From NCBI GenBank assembly GCA_005191425.1, contig SUPR01000012.1, positions 1-50,980 of the forward strand: 50,980 nt of DNA, given 5' to 3'. Of the stretch, positions 29,759 to 38,806 are shown piece after piece (within the stretch, counting starts at the first letter, position 1; every line of letters starts with the position of its first letter). The notes under the pieces are model-generated. The model had not been told where the DNA came from, ran no database searches, and saw only the letters and a list, made by a program, of their open reading frames with translations. Source of the stretch: Candidatus Helarchaeota ASGARD archaeon Hel_GB_B. Lineage in GTDB: Archaea; Asgardarchaeota; Lokiarchaeia; Helarchaeales; HEL-GB-B. Position numbers and translations under genes: made by a program.

Positions 29759-29914
29759 ACTCTTAACAAATTATTTTAACGAATATAAATTATTATCAAG
29801 TCTTTTAATTTTGATTTGATATCTTAATATAAAAAATTTGATTATATATGTAATTTAAATTTGGAATTAACATCTTCATTTTATTTAGAGTAAATTTAAT
29901 AATAAAAAGATCAT

Positions 29915-31084
29915 TTAGTGTAATGGACTAATTTTTCTTAAATTGGATACAATATCTTTTAATTTGTTTAAGAAATAATCAGCTTCTTTAAATGTATTCC
30001 TTCTACTCAAGCTTATACGAATTGTCCCTTGTAAGCCTTCATCAGATGTTAGTCCGATTGCTTCTAATACATGTGATGGCTTGTTACTTTTGGATGAGCA
30101 TGCTGATCCTGTTGATACAGCAATACCTTCGTCGCTCAATTTTAATAGTATCGATTCACCTTCTATGTATTTCATTGCAATATTAACATTATTACATAAT
30201 CGTTTATCTCCTTTTGTATTAATGTCTGGCCCATTTAACCGGGTATGGGGTATTTCATCGAGAGTTGTTTTTATGATGTAATCCCTTATTTTTTGCATAT
30301 ATTTTACATGTTCTGGTCTTGCTATTTCAACTGCTTTAGCAAACCCAACTATACCAGGTATATTCTCAGTTCCAGCCCTTAAATTAAATTCATGCGCCCC
30401 ACCGTCTATTAATTTCTTTATTTTATTTTGTAAATCTTCTCTAATGTACAATGCACCAATACCTTTTGGGCCATGAATTTTATGGGCAGTTATAGAGACT
30501 AGGTCAAGATTATATTTTTTTACATCTAAAGGAACTTTTGTAAATGCTTGAACTGCATCTGAATGAAATAAAATATCATGTTCTTTACAAATTTTTCCAA
30601 TTTTTTCCAAATCTTGAATTGTACCTATTTCATTATTCGCATGCATTATAGAACATAATATAGTCCTTTTTGTAATCGAGTTTTCAAGCTGCTCAAAATC
30701 AATAAAACCTTCTTTATCAACATCTAAATAAGTCACTTTAAAGCCCATATCTTCCAAACTTTTTGTGGAATTTAAAATAGCAGGATGTTCAATTTTTGAT
30801 GTTATAATATGGTCTCTTTCTTTATCTTTAAAAAAATATGCTATGCCTTTTAAAGCAAAATTGTTACTTTCGGTACCACCTGAGGTAAAAATTAATTCTT
30901 CATCTTTTGCATTAATTTTTTTTGCTATTAGTACCCTACTTTTTTCAAGAGCTTCATGAGCCTCTTGTCCAAAAAAATGTAAACTAGAGGCATTTCCAAA
31001 ATATTTGTTAAAATATGGTATCATAGCAGATATTACTTCTTCGTCAACTTGCGTAGTCGCAGAATTGTCAAAATAGACCTTCAT
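29915..31084 (-). CDS. iscS: cysteine desulfurase
   Basis: A 389-aa PLP enzyme of the NifS/IscS family that converts cysteine to alanine and delivers persulfide sulfur. The PLP lysine is Lys202 in SITAHKIHGPKG, and the catalytic Cys329 lies in the mobile loop TGSACSSKSNK. YFDNSATTQVD at the N-terminus and SGGTESNNFALKG are family hallmarks. It is divergent from the IscU-like scaffold gene 370 bases away, its obvious partner. It may also supply sulfur, or selenium for the selenoproteins in this window; the latter is inference. Confidence 0.95.
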   Translation of the reverse strand: MKVYFDNSATTQVDEEVISAMIPYFNKYFGNASSLHFFGQEAHEALEKSRVLIAKKINAKDEELIFTSGGTESNNFALKGIAYFFKDKERDHIITSKIEHPAILNSTKSLEDMGFKVTYLDVDKEGFIDFEQLENSITKRTILCSIMHANNEIGTIQDLEKIGKICKEHDILFHSDAVQAFTKVPLDVKKYNLDLVSITAHKIHGPKGIGALYIREDLQNKIKKLIDGGAHEFNLRAGTENIPGIVGFAKAVEIARPEHVKYMQKIRDYIIKTTLDEIPHTRLNGPDINTKGDKRLCNNVNIAMKYIEGESILLKLSDEGIAVSTGSACSSKSNKPSHVLEAIGLTSDEGLQGTIRISLSRRNTFKEADYFLNKLKDIVSNLRKISPLH

Positions 31085-31453
31085 CTTTTTTAAACCTCAA
31101 AAAATTTTTTCTAATAATTTCTCATCAAGAAAAATCAAAAGCTCATATGTCTATAATAATGGTCTTTTAATAATATCAATATATAATTTATTAAATAAAT
31201 TTATTTTTATGACAAAATCTTCCCATATTTGAAATTATAGTGTTAATATAAAAATTGCATTAAAAAGTTAATGATTCTTATAAATACAAGAAAATTAAAA
31301 AATTATTGAAATAAAAAACTGAAAATATTCTTATATTTTTATTCATCTACTAAATTAAACGATTTTTTATTTATTGGTTTATATTTTTACAATCTAATAA
31401 TTCTTAAATCTTTAAAAAAATATGGTGATTTAAAATTAAAAAGGTGAATTTTA
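31085..31453. other. divergent intergenic region, 369 bp
   Basis: Promoter region shared by the cysteine desulfurase (left) and scaffold (right) genes. It is AT-rich with no distinct operator. An AAGGTGA Shine-Dalgarno sequence ends seven bases before the scaffold ATG. No open frame is supported. Confidence 0.5.
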
Positions 31454-31834
31454 ATGCAATATAATGAGAAAATTTTAGACCATTTCAGAAACCCGAGAAA
31501 TATCGGAGAAATTGAAGATGCAGATGTTGTAGGTGAGATGGGAAACCCTGAAGATGGTGATTTGGTTTATATTTATTTGAAAATCAATAAAGATAAAGAC
31601 ATAATAGAAGAAATATCATTTCAGACTTTTGGATGTGGAGCTGCAATTGCGACAAGCTCAATGGTGACAGTAATGGCTAAAGGAAAAACTTTAGATGAGG
31701 CTTTAAAGATTACAAAACAAGATGTAGCAAAAGAATTAGGGGGGCTATCTCCACAAAAAATGCATTGCTCCAATTTAGCATCAGATGCATTACATATAGC
31801 TATTAAAAAATATCGTAAAATGCAAGAAAAGTAA
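31454..31834 (+). CDS. iscU: IscU-like Fe-S scaffold lacking the first cysteine
   Basis: A 126-aa NifU/IscU N-domain protein on which Fe-S clusters are built from desulfurase sulfur. The usual scaffold has three cysteines in GNPxCGD, FGCGAAIATSS and MHCSN. Here the second (Cys61) and third (Cys105) are present, but the first site reads GNPEDGD, with Asp34 in place of Cys. The codon is GAT, two base changes away from a Cys codon, so it is unlikely to be a read error. The protein may build clusters differently or transfer sulfur. It starts at ATG behind a strong AAGGTGA site and is divergent from iscS. Confidence 0.9.
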   Translation: MQYNEKILDHFRNPRNIGEIEDADVVGEMGNPEDGDLVYIYLKINKDKDIIEEISFQTFGCGAAIATSSMVTVMAKGKTLDEALKITKQDVAKELGGLSPQKMHCSNLASDALHIAIKKYRKMQEK

Positions 31835-32069
31835 ATTATACAGTAAATAATTTTTATTTATTAAAGGAATTATATGATTTCTTTAAAATTATTTAAGTTT
31901 ACCTCTATTTCTTTTAGTATTTAAAAAAGTTTTAATAAATGCATTTAATTTCCGAAATTTTTCTAAATTGAATTATAAAAACTCTTTTAATAAAATAAAG
32001 TGATAGATCTTAAAGAATATCTAGAAAGTAATGAAGATAATTAAATGGTAAAAGAATGGTGTGTACTAA

Positions 32070-33539
32070 TTGAAGACATATGCAGAAATTAATAATAAAA
32101 TAAAAAAGGGCGATGCAGTAGTAGTGACTGCAGAAGAGATGATAAAAATAGTTGAAGATGATGGGTTAGAGACTGCAGCTAGAGATGTTGATGTGGTAAC
32201 AACTGGGACATTTGGTGCAATGTGTTCAAGCGGTGCATTCTTGAATTTTGGGCATTCGGACCCTCCAATTAAAATGGAACATGTATGGCTTAATGGTGTC
32301 CATGCTTATCATGGTAATGCAGCTGTAGATTGTTATATTGGCGTTTCTAGAATGAGTGATAAACGTCCATTTAAATATGGGGGAGGGCACGTCATCGAAG
32401 ATTTATTGTTAGGAAAACCTATTAAACTAAGAGCTACATCATATACAACTGACTGTTATCCTCTAGAAGAAATTGATACTGTTTTTACTTTAAATGATTT
32501 GAATCAAGCAATTTTATGCAACCCAAGAAATTCTTATCAAAGGTATGTTTGTGCAACTAATAGTACAGAAAGAACCATATATACTTATATGGGGAAATTA
32601 TTACCAAATTTTGGTAATGCAACTTATTCAGGAACAGGAGAGCTTAGTCCTCTGCAAAATGATCCCAATTATGAAACTATTGGTATTGGGACAAGAATTT
32701 TTTTAGGTGGAGGTGTTGGATATATTGTTGGCGAGGGAACACAACATAACCCAAAAGAACGTTTTGGGAGTCTTTTTGTAAAAGGTGATTTAAAACAAAT
32801 GAGTGCAGAATATTTAAAAGGTGTTAATTTTGAAAGATACGGCACTTCAATGTTTGTTGGACTTGGTATTCCAATCCCGATTTTAAATCTTGGACTTGCT
32901 AAAAAATGTGCAATTAAAGACGAAGATATTTGGACAGAAGTTGTAGATTATGGAATACCAAGAAGGGATAAACCTGTTTTAAGAAAAATTACATATAAAG
33001 AACTTAAAAGTGGGAGAATTGAATTAAATGGAAAAAAAATTAAATGTTCATCTCTCTCTTCATTATATATGGCGAGAAAAGTTGCAAACGAATTAAAAAA
33101 ATGGATAATTGAAGGACGGTTTTTTATCTCTGCTCCTGTAGAAAGACTCCCCACCGATACTAAATTTAAGCCTATGAAAATGACTAAAGAAATTAAATTT
33201 ATTCGGTCGGTAAAAAGAGATGCTTTTACATGTAAATTAGAAGATGGAATTAAATATGTAGCAAACTTAATAATTAAAGAAAGTACAAATCATGTACCTG
33301 TCGTGGATAATAATAATAAATTGATTGGTATTGTCACAAGTTTTGATATTACAAAAGGACTAGCTCTGGGTAAAAACAAACTTGATGAAATAGTAACCAA
33401 AAAAGTAATTTATACTACATGTGATGAACCAATAGAAATTGCTGCGAGAAAAATGAAGATAAATAAAATTTCGGCATTGCCAGTTGTTGATAAGGAAAAT
33501 AAAGTAATTGGAATAGTTTCAGCGGAGGATTTGATATAA
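32070..33539 (+). CDS. DUF39-CBS protein for homocysteine biosynthesis
   Basis: A 489-aa protein: a DUF39 catalytic region (about 1-370, with GTFGAMCSSGAFLNFGHSDP and RIFLGGGVGYIVGEGTQHNP) followed by a CBS pair (about 378-489, with HVPVVDNNNKLIGIV and ALPVVDKENKVIGIV). In methanogens this family, with the adjacent NIL-ferredoxin, is needed to make homocysteine from aspartate semialdehyde and sulfide, bypassing O-acylhomoserine. Cys52 and other Cys are candidates for sulfur relay. The start is TTG. The NIL-ferredoxin gene begins one base after this stop, so the two are one operon. Confidence 0.93.
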   Translation: MKTYAEINNKIKKGDAVVVTAEEMIKIVEDDGLETAARDVDVVTTGTFGAMCSSGAFLNFGHSDPPIKMEHVWLNGVHAYHGNAAVDCYIGVSRMSDKRPFKYGGGHVIEDLLLGKPIKLRATSYTTDCYPLEEIDTVFTLNDLNQAILCNPRNSYQRYVCATNSTERTIYTYMGKLLPNFGNATYSGTGELSPLQNDPNYETIGIGTRIFLGGGVGYIVGEGTQHNPKERFGSLFVKGDLKQMSAEYLKGVNFERYGTSMFVGLGIPIPILNLGLAKKCAIKDEDIWTEVVDYGIPRRDKPVLRKITYKELKSGRIELNGKKIKCSSLSSLYMARKVANELKKWIIEGRFFISAPVERLPTDTKFKPMKMTKEIKFIRSVKRDAFTCKLEDGIKYVANLIIKESTNHVPVVDNNNKLIGIVTSFDITKGLALGKNKLDEIVTKKVIYTTCDEPIEIAARKMKINKISALPVVDKENKVIGIVSAEDLI

Positions 33540-33540
33540 A

Positions 33541-33939
33541 ATGGTACTATTAACATTAAATATTTCTCCTCGATCAATTACTAATGTTAGTGATTATGCT
33601 AAATTAATTAGAAAAGTTCTAGACCTTGACATTTCTTTTAATATTATTCATCTTTCTACCTCTTCAAAATCTGTAAGTATGATAATCGAAGTTCCAAAAG
33701 ATAAAGTGAAAGCTTTAATCACAACGCTTAGGGATTATGACATAATTATAGAAAGAAAAAATCCAATAAGTATTGATGAAGAAAATTGTATTCATTGCGG
33801 TCAATGCATTTCTCTTTGTTCTACAGGCGCGTTATATTTTGACAAGGAGTATAAAGTATGTTATGACCACGAAAAATGCATTGGATGTCTTATTTGTGTT
33901 GATTCATGTCCTCGCTCTGCAATTAAGGAAAATATTTGA
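33541..33939 (+). CDS. NIL-domain ferredoxin, partner of DUF39
   Basis: A 132-aa protein: an N-terminal NIL domain (about 1-75; alpha/beta, as in methionine ABC transporters), then two [4Fe-4S] motifs CIHCGQCISLCSTG and CIGCLICVDSCPRS. It matches the second component of the archaeal homocysteine-forming pair, thought to supply reducing power or sulfur handling to the DUF39 protein. It starts immediately after the DUF39 stop and ends in TGA. Confidence 0.93.
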   Translation: MVLLTLNISPRSITNVSDYAKLIRKVLDLDISFNIIHLSTSSKSVSMIIEVPKDKVKALITTLRDYDIIIERKNPISIDEENCIHCGQCISLCSTGALYFDKEYKVCYDHEKCIGCLICVDSCPRSAIKENI

Positions 33940-34108
33940 ATATATTTTTTAATATATTATTCAATTTTACAAATTTTTTAAAAATTTTCAATATGAAAAA
34001 ACTCATAAATTTTAACAATCTAATTAATTCTATAACAGAACAATATTTCAAAATATTTCACTTTTAAAAAACAATATCTAATTAAATAAAAAAATTAATG
34101 GGATACAT

Positions 34109-35230
34109 ATGTCCAGTGAATATGAATCATTAGATGGTGGAAAAGTTTACCGTTCCTTATTTAATTCAAAATCAATAATTCTAGCAGTAAATCCACGTTT
34201 CAATTTAGGGATTTTGGAAGGTATTTTTAAAGCAGGAAAAGAAATGAATACAATCATTATTTTCGAGCTAGCTCGCTCTGAGTGTGATCTTAATGGTGGA
34301 TATACTGGTCTAACACCGCAAACATTTGCCAATAATGTAAGATCAGTTGCAAAAAAAGTGGGCAACCCTAATTTTATAATTCACGGCGACCATATTACTA
34401 TTAAAAAGAGGTCTGACGAAATTATCGCATCTACAAAAAAGTTGATTAAGAACCAAATCGAGAATGGTTATAAGAGTTTTGCAATTGATGCATCATTCCT
34501 GTTTAATTTAAAAGGAAAATCTACTTATGAGCAATTAGAGGACAATATTAAAGTTACTACCGAATTGGCGAATTATATTAAAGATAATGCTGGAAATATC
34601 GAATATGGACTAGAGGTAGAAGTCGGAGAAATTGGAAAAAGAGATGCAAATGGTCTGGTTTATACAACTATTGATGAAGCACTTACTTATATTAAAGCAT
34701 TAAATGAAAATGATATACACCCTAATTTTCTTGCAATAGCAAATGGCTCCACTCATGGAAATATATATGATAAAAATGGTAAACCAATTGAACAAATAAC
34801 AATTGATATACCTAGAACAATTGAAATCGCAAAAGCTATTGAACCATATAATGTACGTATCGCTCAACATGGGATTACTGGTACGCCTTTAGACTTAATT
34901 CAAAAGCATTTTCCAAAGGGATTAATCGGTAAAGGAAATGTAGGTACTTATTGGCAGAATATTGTATGGAATGTCCTACAAGAAAACGAGCCAGAAATCT
35001 TCCAAGCAATCAAAAAATGGGTTCTTGATAAATATAAAGCTTCAAATCCAACAAAAAATGACGTCGAAATTTTTGGAAAAAATTCTAAATATGCTTTTAA
35101 AGAGTTCTTTAATCAATTACATTCTATAAAAGTAGAGACCATAAATAAACTGATAGACAGTGCATTTATAGAAGCCAAAAAATTTTTAGCTGCATTTGAT
35201 TCTATTAATACAATAAAATTCCTAAACTAA
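34109..35230 (+). CDS. class II fructose-bisphosphate aldolase family protein
   Basis: A 373-aa zinc-dependent aldolase of the FbaA/GatY/KbaY family. Seen are NPRFNLGILEGIFKA (N-terminal strand), IIHGDHITIKK (zinc His), LEVEVGEIGKRD (zinc Glu), AIANGSTHGNIYD and IAQHGITGTPLDLI (phosphate and zinc His). Most archaea use other aldolase types, so a class II enzyme here is noteworthy and may have been acquired. The substrate could be fructose 1,6-bisphosphate, tagatose bisphosphate or another ketose phosphate. It sits alone, 170 bases after the homocysteine pair. Confidence 0.85.
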   Translation: MSSEYESLDGGKVYRSLFNSKSIILAVNPRFNLGILEGIFKAGKEMNTIIIFELARSECDLNGGYTGLTPQTFANNVRSVAKKVGNPNFIIHGDHITIKKRSDEIIASTKKLIKNQIENGYKSFAIDASFLFNLKGKSTYEQLEDNIKVTTELANYIKDNAGNIEYGLEVEVGEIGKRDANGLVYTTIDEALTYIKALNENDIHPNFLAIANGSTHGNIYDKNGKPIEQITIDIPRTIEIAKAIEPYNVRIAQHGITGTPLDLIQKHFPKGLIGKGNVGTYWQNIVWNVLQENEPEIFQAIKKWVLDKYKASNPTKNDVEIFGKNSKYAFKEFFNQLHSIKVETINKLIDSAFIEAKKFLAAFDSINTIKFLN

Positions 35231-35483
35231 ATAATTATTATTTATAATTTCTTTTTATAATATAAAATAATTCATTTCATATTTTTTCTGCTTTTTTATC
35301 ATAATTCTGTTTTTTTTATTAATTTTAATAAGATAATTTCATTAATAATCAATTTTAGTTATTATATTATTATTTTCTACTGTTCCTTAATTTTAATCTT
35401 TCACTAAATAATTTGTTAGAAGTGAAATTAAGGGAGATTTAAATGTAAAAAGATGTAAAAATAGGTTTTATATGCTAATAAAT

Positions 35484-36728
35484 TTAAAGATTATCAATAA
35501 TTGTGCTGGCATATTCAGAGCATTTAATTGGTTTTATATTGTCCATTAATCTTGCTAAATCATAAGTTACCTTTTTTTCTTTAATTGTTTTTTCAATAGA
35601 TTCCTCGATAAGTTTTGCAGGTTTATCCCAATTTAAATATTTTAACATCATGACTCCCGATAAAATTAGTGATGATGGATTAACTTTATCTTGATTTGTA
35701 TATTTAGGAGCACTTCCATGGGTAGGTTCAAATAATGCAATAAAATCGCCGATATTTGCACCGGGTGCCATACCTAAACCTCCGATTTGGGCTGCAGCTG
35801 CATCCGATATATAGTCTCCATTTAAATTTGGGGCTGCGATTATGTCATATTCATCGGTACGAGTTAAAATTTGTTGAAACATACTATCTGCAATTCGATC
35901 CTTGATTAGAATTTTTTCGGTAGGAATTTTACCATTATATTTATCCCATAAATCGTTTTCGGTTACAATTTTATCTTTAAATTCTTCTACAGCGACTTCA
36001 TATCCCCAATCTCTAAAAGCGCCCTCAGTATATTTCATAATATTACCTTTATGCATTAAAGTTATAGATTTATAACCATATTTTATTGCATATTTAATAG
36101 CAGCTCTGACAAGTCTTTTACTTTTAAATTCACTAATAGGTTTTATTCCAATTCCCGCATCTTGTGGGATTTTAATATCAAATTTATCTTTTAAAAATTG
36201 AATTATTTCTAAATTTTGTTTTGAATTGGATTCCCATTCAATTCCTGCATATACATCTTCAGTATTTTCGCGAAAAATTACTATGTCCATTTTTTCAGGA
36301 TTTTTGACAGGGCTTGGGACTCCATTATAATATTTAACAGGTCTTATACAAGAGTATAAATCTAACTTTTGTCTAAGGGTGACATTAAGACTTCTAAACC
36401 CCCCACCAATTGGTGTAGTTAATGGACCTTTAATTGCTACTATAAAATATTCAATTGCTTTTATTGTATCTTCAGGTAAATAATTTCCATATATTTTAAA
36501 CGCTTTTTCACCAGCAAAAATTTCAAACCAAATGATTTTTCTTTTTATACCATATGCTTTTTTAATTGCTGCATCCCAGACCCTTTTAGATGCAGTCATT
36601 ATATCCCTACCAATTCCATCGCCTTCTATATATGGTATAATTACATAATCTGGTACAATTAATTCATCATTAATAATTTGAATTTTTTCTCCTTCATCTG
36701 GAATAGTTAATTTATCAAATTTGATCAT
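35484..36728 (-). CDS. icd: isocitrate dehydrogenase (NADP type)
   Basis: A 414-aa homodimer-type isocitrate dehydrogenase, converting isocitrate to 2-oxoglutarate with probable NADP. Characteristic segments are [20 protein letters not shown] (substrate Ser and Arg), [50 protein letters not shown] and [10 protein letters not shown]. The length matches the bacterial and archaeal enzyme. It follows the HAD gene by 25 bases on the same strand, so the two may be co-transcribed. In an anaerobe it most likely serves glutamate synthesis. Confidence 0.95.
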   Translation of the reverse strand: MIKFDKLTIPDEGEKIQIINDELIVPDYVIIPYIEGDGIGRDIMTASKRVWDAAIKKAYGIKRKIIWFEIFAGEKAFKIYGNYLPEDTIKAIEYFIVAIKGPLTTPIGGGFRSLNVTLRQKLDLYSCIRPVKYYNGVPSPVKNPEKMDIVIFRENTEDVYAGIEWESNSKQNLEIIQFLKDKFDIKIPQDAGIGIKPISEFKSKRLVRAAIKYAIKYGYKSITLMHKGNIMKYTEGAFRDWGYEVAVEEFKDKIVTENDLWDKYNGKIPTEKILIKDRIADSMFQQILTRTDEYDIIAAPNLNGDYISDAAAAQIGGLGMAPGANIGDFIALFEPTHGSAPKYTNQDKVNPSSLILSGVMMLKYLNWDKPAKLIEESIEKTIKEKKVTYDLARLMDNIKPIKCSEYASTIIDNL

Positions 36729-36753
36729 AATTTCACCATGAACTTGACTTTTA

Positions 36754-37536
36754 TTAAAGATTGATATATTTTTTTACATCTAAAATATTGTAAATAATCT
36801 TAAAATTATATTGATCCATTGCTTTCTTATAAAAAAATCCCACATTTTTATCGATTTTTGTCAAATCATACAAAATTAATCCAATGCCAGCAGCATCTGC
36901 CGCTAAAATATCGTGGAAATCATCACCTACAAATGCAATATCGGCTAATGAAAAATTAAAGACTTTAGAAAAATCAAGTATGACTTTTTTTTTATCTTCT
37001 GCATTACGAACTACAAGCATTGAATCGCCTGTAGATTTAGCAGTGTGTTTTCGTTCGTATATTAAATTATTACATGCAATATAATCGAATTTAATAAAGT
37101 CCAACGCCGTAAGCGCGGCAATTTCTAAGCTCATAGAGCATATTCCTATTTTTATTCCTTTTTCCTTAATTTTAAGCAATAATTCTTTTACTCCAGGTCT
37201 TAATGGTATCATTTTAGAAATTTTAGCTAAATTCTCCTTAGAAATGTTCTTGAAAGACCTAAGAATATATGGATAATATTTTGAAATATATTTTCCATAT
37301 TCAGTAATAATTTCATCAATAGGTTTTTCATAATTTTTTTTACTAAATAAATTTCTTAAATGTCTGGTATATCTAAATCCATAAAAAAATATTCTATTTA
37401 AATTAAGAATACCATAAAATGGATTAAAATTATTTTCGGACTCAAAATTTCTCCGTATTTGCCATTTCATAATAAAAGTGATTGAATTTTCACTACTCAA
37501 TGTCCCATCAAAATCAAATAAAATGCCTTTAATCAT
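36754..37536 (-). CDS. HAD-superfamily phosphatase
   Basis: A 260-aa haloacid dehalogenase-fold hydrolase. Motif I is [11 protein letters not shown] with the nucleophile Asp8. Motif II lies around KIGICSMS, and motif IV is [17 protein letters not shown] with its acidic pair. A helical cap domain occupies about 25-105. The substrate is unknown; general family activity is phosphomonoester hydrolysis. It is sandwiched between a membrane protein gene (10 bases upstream) and icd. Confidence 0.88.
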   Translation of the reverse strand: MIKGILFDFDGTLSSENSITFIMKWQIRRNFESENNFNPFYGILNLNRIFFYGFRYTRHLRNLFSKKNYEKPIDEIITEYGKYISKYYPYILRSFKNISKENLAKISKMIPLRPGVKELLLKIKEKGIKIGICSMSLEIAALTALDFIKFDYIACNNLIYERKHTAKSTGDSMLVVRNAEDKKKVILDFSKVFNFSLADIAFVGDDFHDILAADAAGIGLILYDLTKIDKNVGFFYKKAMDQYNFKIIYNILDVKKYINL

Positions 37537-37546
37537 TATTCGTTTA

Positions 37547-38350
37547 TTACTCCTCTTTTTTATTATATTTAGACTTATTCATTGATAAAAAAAATAAAAT
37601 TACTCCACCAACTCCTATTGCAATACAAATATAATTAAAGACGTAAGTCCAATTTATGTAAAAAACACTGGAACTAGAAAAAATGCTTATTTTTAAGCGG
37701 TAAGAATAATTTAAAGGGTTTCCATATTCTTTAATAATATCATAAAAAATAATCCATCCAGTATACTCGTCCCATTGAATTATTCCCTTCATTGTATAAT
37801 TGGCTTTTAATTTCTCATCATAAAATTTCCCGGTATCACAATTAATCGTTAAAATATTAAATACTTTGGTCAAATTAAACCCTTTTGTTTTACCTAATTC
37901 GATTGCTGCTCTTGTCCAATTAAATCCTTGTTTTGAAGTCTTATTTACAGAGATAGGGAGTAAGCACCTAATATATATTAAACCATCAATTTTATATGTT
38001 ACATTATAGAGATAATCTGTTCTGTTATATGCAAAATCATCATATAAATAAATGAAATCCCTATAAATCTGGCCGCTTTTTTTTGTCTGAAATTGCATAT
38101 AAATATCGTTATAATGGTTTAAATCGCTATTATAGTCATTTATCCCAATTATTTTATATGTTTGTAAAGGTAAATCATTTACGGAATTAACAGAACCTGA
38201 ATACGTTTCGGATAATATGTATAAATTAGAATCATCCAAATTTACACCCCAAATTCTAAAATTTCCAGCTATATTTATTTGTATCATTCCTATAAACAAA
38301 ACTATTATTAAAGAAACTAAATAAATCCGAAATTTTAACATGTATATCAT
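37547..38350 (-). CDS. membrane-anchored extracellular protein
   Basis: A 267-aa protein with an N-terminal signal anchor (about 5-28), a beta-rich, Tyr- and Asn-rich outer domain, and a C-terminal span (about 238-257) followed by a basic end (MNKSKYNKKEE). The layout is that of an archaeal surface protein. I do not recognise the outer domain. It is the first gene of a possible three-gene unit with the HAD phosphatase and icd, but a functional link is not obvious. Confidence 0.7.
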   Translation of the reverse strand: MIYMLKFRIYLVSLIIVLFIGMIQINIAGNFRIWGVNLDDSNLYILSETYSGSVNSVNDLPLQTYKIIGINDYNSDLNHYNDIYMQFQTKKSGQIYRDFIYLYDDFAYNRTDYLYNVTYKIDGLIYIRCLLPISVNKTSKQGFNWTRAAIELGKTKGFNLTKVFNILTINCDTGKFYDEKLKANYTMKGIIQWDEYTGWIIFYDIIKEYGNPLNYSYRLKISIFSSSSVFYINWTYVFNYICIAIGVGGVILFFLSMNKSKYNKKEE

Positions 38351-38526
38351 TTATCTTTTTATTTTTCAATGGAATTTTTAAATTGTCTATTAATTTTAAA
38401 CTTCTATTTTTAATAATCTACAATCTTTAATTTATATAAAATTGTAAAAATGCTATTAATTTTTTGATAAAAAATATACAATGAAATTAAAAAGAGTTTT
38501 TAAAAAATGAAAATATAATTAATCAA

Positions 38527-38667
38527 ATGCCGAAACTCATGGTGATGATTATGCCTATATTAGAACGGATAAAACAAAAGTTCAATATTAATGATGTTGA
38601 CATAATTGTTGATATTATTTTGAAAGAAAGTCAATCTTTTGAGAAATTTGAAGATTTTTATCTATAA
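38527..38667 (+). CDS. small hypothetical protein
   Basis: A 46-codon frame with several in-frame ATGs. The best start is probably ATG 38551, because GGTGATG lies just before it, giving 38 aa (MPILERIKQKFNINDVDIIV and on). The product is acidic and predicted helical, without Cys or membrane segments. It points towards the M6 protease gene. I do not recognise it, and the call depends mainly on the ribosome binding site. Confidence 0.4.
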   Translation: MPKLMVMIMPILERIKQKFNINDVDIIVDIILKESQSFEKFEDFYL

Positions 38668-38806
38668 TAAATTTGAGATAAGTTATAACCAATTCTTTTA
38701 ATTATTCTTTTAATTGGATATACTAAATAATTATCAATGGATTTAGAAATGATAAAAAATTCAATTTTCACAAATATTTTTATTAAAAAAAGTTGTTGAT
38801 ATTACT

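Noticed and set aside
32001..32045. GTG-initiated 14-codon frame upstream of the DUF39 gene
   Set aside because: Too short, no recognisable content, and no ribosome binding site.
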